From Desulfurococcales archaeon ex4484_217_1 (GTDB taxonomy: Archaea > Thermoproteota > Thermoprotei_A > EX4484-217-1), in contig NJED01000062.1 of NCBI GenBank assembly GCA_002254745.1, positions 1-6,284 on the forward strand: a DNA stretch of 6,284 nucleotides, in the 5' to 3' direction. The notes under the pieces were generated by a model. That model ran no database searches and was not told the origin of the DNA. It saw nothing but the letters and a program-made list of their open reading frames with translations. Position 1 is the first letter of the stretch; every line of letters starts with the position of its first letter. The translations under genes were made by a program, and so were the position numbers. This document shows positions 5,938 to 6,284 of this stretch, in pieces.

Positions 5938-6216
5938 GTGCACATACCTGATGGTTTCTTAGATCCTATAACTATAATCGCTACCTATGCTGTTTTCCTA
6001 TGTTATATGGCTTACTCAATATATTTAATTAGGAAGAGGGGGATTTTTATTAGCGAAAGGGTTTCCATAGTTTCTGCTTCAGCTGCAGGTATTTTTGCTT
6101 CTCAAAAGCTTAATTGGCCTATTCCTGAGGGTACTAGCTTACATTTAGAAGCTATTCTCTCTACGGTTAGAGGGAACGGATATCTCATTTGCTTAGTAGG
6201 TCTCCTTTTAGGTTAA
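5938..6216 (+). pseudogene. cbiM: Truncated cbiM, substrate-binding subunit of a cobalt/nickel ECF transporter
   Basis: The GTG at 5938 gives MHIPDGFLDP, the diagnostic CbiM N-terminus whose Met-His pair binds the metal ion. A membrane segment (about 11-30) is followed by a basic loop (RKRG) and then ASAAGIFASQKLNWPIPEGTSLHL (residues about 48-71), matching the family's second conserved block, usually NFPIPGGTSGH. After about residue 71 the family pattern fades, and the frame stops at 6214-6216 after 92 residues, where intact CbiM proteins have more than 200. The downstream bases belong to a cbiO-like ATPase in another frame, so most of cbiM and the following cbiQ and front of cbiO seem deleted. 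The remnant cannot form a full transporter. A good promoter is still present. A missing NWPIP-type Gly (GTSLH for GTSGH) also suggests relaxed selection. Confidence 0.85.
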
Positions 6217-6284
6217 GTGTTGGTGAGAAGAAGGTAGCGTTAGCATCTATACTTGCTTATGAACCTAACATTCTATTTTTAGAT
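6171..6284 (+). pseudogene. cbiO: Fragment of a CbiO-like ECF transporter ATPase, running off the window
   Basis: The frame, shifted relative to cbiM, reads ISHLLSRSPFRLSVGEKK and then VALASILAYEPNILFLD, ending at the window edge. LSVGE is the ABC signature motif and ILFLD the Walker B strand; the usual next residue, the catalytic Glu, lies outside. Walker A, the Q-loop and everything before are absent, as a TAG at 6168-6170 closes this frame. The family normally has GGEKKRVALA or similar; here one residue (Arg after KK) is missing, probably a 3-base deletion. Gene order cbiM-cbiQ-cbiO is common, so roughly 1.5 kb or more appears to have been removed. The exact seam between about 6150 and 6195 cannot be placed by eye. 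Confidence 0.8.

Noticed and set aside
1..6284. CRISPR array, insertion sequence or tRNA/rRNA gene
   Set aside because: No regularly spaced repeats, no transposase motifs or terminal inverted repeats, and no cloverleaf or rRNA-like stretches were seen on either strand.

Overview
The window looks like a piece of an AT-rich archaeal chromosome, most likely from a hyperthermophilic member of the Thermoproteota (Crenarchaeota). The signs are TATA-like boxes (TTTAAATA, TTTTAAATAA) at the right distance from starts, GGTGA/GGAGG-type ribosome sites, GTG and TTG starts, and archaeal-style surface-glycan genes. Genus is not determinable by eye.

Layout. Bases 49-504 (minus strand) hold two small unknown proteins, a 49-residue basic one and a 72-residue one with a TTG start. 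Bases 517-2333 (minus) hold a large polytopic membrane protein resembling GT-C type glycosyltransferases; its 3' end appears frameshifted twice. Bases 2375-2602 (plus) encode a tiny secreted or membrane-anchored protein. Bases 2647-4182 (minus) encode a family-2 glycosyltransferase (dolichol-phosphate-sugar synthase type) fused in frame to a sugar-nucleotidyltransferase that lacks its N-terminal nucleotide-binding loop. Bases 4336-5210 (plus) are a broken UDP-glucose 4-epimerase-like gene (galE) with at least four lesions. Bases 5226-5843 (plus) encode an intact multi-pass membrane protein of unknown role. From 5938 to the end there is the start of cbiM (cobalt/nickel ECF transporter) running into the signature-motif part of a cbiO-like ATPase, with the rest of cbiM, all of cbiQ and the front of cbiO missing.

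How it fits together. The epimerase, nucleotidyltransferase, lipid-linked sugar synthase and GT-C-like protein would together make an activated sugar, load it on a polyprenyl carrier and transfer it outside the cell: a surface-glycan or N-glycosylation locus. The metal transporter at the right edge is unrelated.

The main discovery is not a new system but a pattern. Most of the recognisable genes carry small or medium indels, and several can be undone by removing or adding one repeat unit: an exact 11-bp tandem duplication in galE, and probable CA and TA dinucleotide losses at the end of the GT-C-like gene. Larger deletions made the fused glycosyltransferase and removed part of galE and most of the cbi cluster. 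This suggests a decaying region or a lineage prone to repeat-mediated indels; assembly error is the main competing explanation. The plus strand is also T-rich in genes of both orientations.
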